Assembly: GCA_900545185.1 (NCBI GenBank)
Contig: UQYH01000104.1
Coordinates: forward strand, 1-7,550
Length of the DNA: 7,550 nucleotides
Direction: 5' to 3'
DNA from: an uncultured Eubacteriales bacterium
GTDB lineage: Bacteria; Bacillota; Clostridia; UBA1381; UBA9506
Below, in pieces: positions 5,152-7,550 of this stretch (position 1 is the first letter of the stretch; every line of letters starts with the position of its first letter). A program made the position numbers and the translations under genes. The notes beneath the pieces are model-generated. The model was not told where the DNA came from. It worked only from the letters and a program-made list of their open reading frames with translations, and made no database searches.

Positions 5152-7550
5152 ATGGCAATCCCTCGGAATCTTATCCGAAAAATGGCAGCAGACAACACAG
5201 TTTATATGCAGGGTCTGTCGCTGGCTGCGCAATCGTTTTCTCATGCTATCCACCCTACTCGTTTTACCGGTGTTTTTGAGGTAAAGGCAAAATTTAAAGA
5301 GGACAAATGCCAGACAGTGCTTGAAATTGATAATGAAAATGAATGGATCGAAAGTATGGATTGCTCCTGCCGGGATTTCTCTGACGAAACGCATCCCTGC
5401 AAGCATATTACGGCATTACTGATAAAGGTTGAAAATGACTTTTTTTCAAATGACTTTGCCCGAAACAGAAATCATGACCTGCAAAACATCGAAACCGACC
5501 CGTTTTGCAAGGAGCTGTTGAGCCGACGTGCCAAAATTATAAAAGCACGTGCGTTTCAGCGTGCGGCAGGGTCTAAGGCAATGCTTTTGCCGCAGCTTAC
5601 CTTCGGCGAAAGTGAGGTATATTTAGGCTTAAAAGCCGGTTGCGAGCGTGCCTATGTTGTGAAAAATTTAAATGAGTTTTACGAGCTGATTCATCGCCGC
5701 GAGGTTGCGCCCTGCGGACGTGCCGAGGCTTTTTTATACGCGCCCGAAAACTTTCAGGATCGGGAATTTGTTGACTTTTTTATGGACTATTATCCGTTAT
5801 GCTCCGAAGAAGGCAAGGAAAGCAAAATTATGGAATTAACCCCTTCGGCCTTAGATCGGTTTATGCAAATTTTTGCAGAACGCAAGCTTGGTGTGGGAGA
5901 AAGCATGTTAACCATCACGGCCGATGTTCCTGCCTTTACACTGTATATTAAAGCATCAAACGGCTTTTACAGGTGCAATTTGGATCATTCGGACTTCTCT
6001 GTTTATGAAGGCAATGCACAAATTTATTTAAAAGAAAAGGACACAATTTATGCTTGCGGAGCCGCTTTTTCCGATGTCTGTACGGATCTTTTGCATCGAT
6101 TCATCGGCAAAAAAAGCAGTCCTGTTATCAGTGCGGAGGATATGCGTAGCTTTTACAGCATGATTGTCAAACCGGCCTCTCGCTTTATCCGCATTGAGGC
6201 CGACAGCCGTGACTTTATGCCGCCGGCTTTAAAAACCAAGATCTATATGGATGTAAAGGGAAATGCCATTACAGCTAAAGTTGAGTTTGTCTATGCCGAT
6301 GCAACCTATCCGGCTTTTGCAAAGGATCGTGATTTGCAAACCGTGTGGGATATTGAGGGCGAAGCCCAGATTGAAAACTTAATCAGAACATATTTTCCGG
6401 ATCGTAATAGCGAGCCGGGTACGGTGCAGCTGGCAAAGACCGACGAAAACTTGTTTCAGCTGATGCACGAAGCCATTCCGACATTATCGCGCCATGCGGT
6501 TTTATATGTCAGCGCTACACTGCAAAATGTTAAAATTAAGCCCTTCCCACAGCCGACTGTTGGGGTGAAAATTGAATCCAATCTTTTGAAAATGAATATT
6601 GAGGGCAATGAGCTGCCGCCCTCTGTAATGGCGGCAGCATTGGCGGCTTACCGTCAAAAACAGAAATTTATTCGCTTAAAAAACGGATCTTTTTTGCTTT
6701 TGGAAACAGACTCGATGGAGCATTTTAACGCTGTGATGGAAGGTGTTGGCGTAACGCCTGCCGAATTAAAGAAAACAGAAGTGGTACTGCCTGCTTATCG
6801 GGCACTGTATCTTGATTCGGTTACCGATATAAGAGTTGTAAAGGATAAAAGCTTTACAGAACTTGCCAAGGCCTTTACGAATATTGATTCTGTTCCCTCT
6901 GCCCTGCCGGCAGAATTGGAAGGTGTGTTGCGCGATTACCAAAAATACGGTTTTCGTTGGCTCAGCACCTTAACACGCTGTGGCTTCGGCGGCATATTGG
7001 CCGATGATATGGGCTTGGGTAAAACAGTGCAAATCCTTGCGCTGCTGGCAGCGTTTAAACAAGAACACGGCAGCCTTAAGGCGCTTGTTGTTTGTCCGGC
7101 ATCACTCGTGCTGAATTGGGAGTGTGAAGTTCGTCGCTTTACACCTTCTTTGCGTACGGGATGCATGATCGGTTCCACCGCTGAGCGTATGCAGCTTCTT
7201 TCGGCGGCGGCCGACTACGATGTGATGATTACCTCATACGATTTATTAAAACGGGATATTGCCAATTATCAGGCATTGCAGTTCGATTTTGAAATTATTG
7301 ATGAAGCACAATACATTAAAAATCATAACACACAAAATGCACGTGCGGTTAAATCCGTTCAATCAACAACACGCTTTGCGCTAACCGGTACACCGATTGA
7401 AAATACCATTGCAGAGCTTTGGTCTATTTTCGACTTTTTAATGCCGGGATATTTATATAAGTACGCACGTTTTCGGCAGCGTTTTGAAGTCCCCGTTGTA
7501 AAAGACGGTGATATGAGTGCTCTTAAAGAGCTGAAACGATTAACGGCACC
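5152..7550 (+). CDS. SWIM zinc finger and SNF2-family ATPase/helicase, 3' end outside window
   Basis: This ORF is open for 799 codons to the window edge. It encodes a Swi2/Snf2-type DNA-dependent ATPase, a group that translocates on DNA and remodels nucleoprotein complexes; the exact bacterial role is poorly known. A SWIM zinc finger (CxC-x9-CxH: C71, C73, C83, H85) is followed by a long central region (about 230-520) like the bacterial SNF2-associated domain. The first RecA lobe starts near LRDYQKYGFRWL: motif I DDMGLGKT (618-625, K624), Ia CPASLVLNW, II DEAQ (717-720) and III LTGTP (744-748). Motifs IV-VI of the second lobe lie beyond the window; relatives total about 1,050-1,100 aa. ATG 5152 is chosen. 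An in-frame GTG at 5140 has a better-spaced AAAGGA and would add VSFF, so the start is uncertain by four residues. It is divergent from the SGNH gene. Confidence 0.94.
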   Translation, partial: MAIPRNLIRKMAADNTVYMQGLSLAAQSFSHAIHPTRFTGVFEVKAKFKEDKCQTVLEIDNENEWIESMDCSCRDFSDETHPCKHITALLIKVENDFFSNDFARNRNHDLQNIETDPFCKELLSRRAKIIKARAFQRAAGSKAMLLPQLTFGESEVYLGLKAGCERAYVVKNLNEFYELIHRREVAPCGRAEAFLYAPENFQDREFVDFFMDYYPLCSEEGKESKIMELTPSALDRFMQIFAERKLGVGESMLTITADVPAFTLYIKASNGFYRCNLDHSDFSVYEGNAQIYLKEKDTIYACGAAFSDVCTDLLHRFIGKKSSPVISAEDMRSFYSMIVKPASRFIRIEADSRDFMPPALKTKIYMDVKGNAITAKVEFVYADATYPAFAKDRDLQTVWDIEGEAQIENLIRTYFPDRNSEPGTVQLAKTDENLFQLMHEAIPTLSRHAVLYVSATLQNVKIKPFPQPTVGVKIESNLLKMNIEGNELPPSVMAAALAAYRQKQKFIRLKNGSFLLLETDSMEHFNAVMEGVGVTPAELKKTEVVLPAYRALYLDSVTDIRVVKDKSFTELAKAFTNIDSVPSALPAELEGVLRDYQKYGFRWLSTLTRCGFGGILADDMGLGKTVQILALLAAFKQEHGSLKALVVCPASLVLNWECEVRRFTPSLRTGCMIGSTAERMQLLSAAADYDVMITSYDLLKRDIANYQALQFDFEIIDEAQYIKNHNTQNARAVKSVQSTTRFALTGTPIENTIAELWSIFDFLMPGYLYKYARFRQRFEVPVVKDGDMSALKELKRLTA

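Overview
The window looks like the end of a draft contig from a low-to-mid GC Gram-positive bacterium, most likely a member of the Clostridia. The grounds are strong purine-rich Shine-Dalgarno sites before almost every gene, near-consensus sigma-A promoters with 17-base spacers and extended -10 boxes, the Firmicutes-type pairing of yycJ with rlmH, a SWIM/SNF2 helicase of the clostridial type, and short Cys-rich proteins. Genus or species cannot be read from the sequence. The first ~65 to 90 bases are not genomic: positions 7-64 are the complete reverse complement of the Illumina TruSeq universal (P5-side) adapter, followed by a poly-A run, so the left edge is a read-through artefact.

Left to right, a 49-codon Cys-rich gene (104-253, +) converges on a long minus-strand operon covering 4045 down to 274. 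In transcription order the operon is yycJ/walJ-type metallo-beta-lactamase-fold hydrolase, rlmH (23S rRNA methyltransferase), feoA, a possible 34-codon ORF in a GC-rich spacer, feoB, and a 54-aa protein with four CxxC pairs. An extended -10 promoter lies before yycJ, with a 22-bp tandem repeat just upstream of it. No convincing promoter is visible before feoA or feoB, so iron uptake seems to be transcribed from the housekeeping yycJ-rlmH promoter, unless a site not recognised here exists.

Next comes a single-gene unit, also on the minus strand: an SGNH/GDSL hydrolase (4912-4289) with a consensus TTGACA-17-TATAAT promoter and a 15-bp stem terminator. It is divergent from a large plus-strand gene starting near 5152, a SWIM zinc finger plus SNF2 ATPase protein that runs off the right edge after its first RecA lobe. 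The two divergent promoters share a 239-base region with an 8-bp inverted repeat midway between their -35 boxes.

The genes are mostly housekeeping or common accessory types. I saw no phage, IS, CRISPR, tRNA or rRNA, and nothing that clearly forms a new defence or biosynthetic system. The most interesting points are the feo cluster (a FeoB with non-canonical membrane-gate motifs, a Cys-cluster partner, and an odd feoA-feoB spacer) and the adapter artefact.
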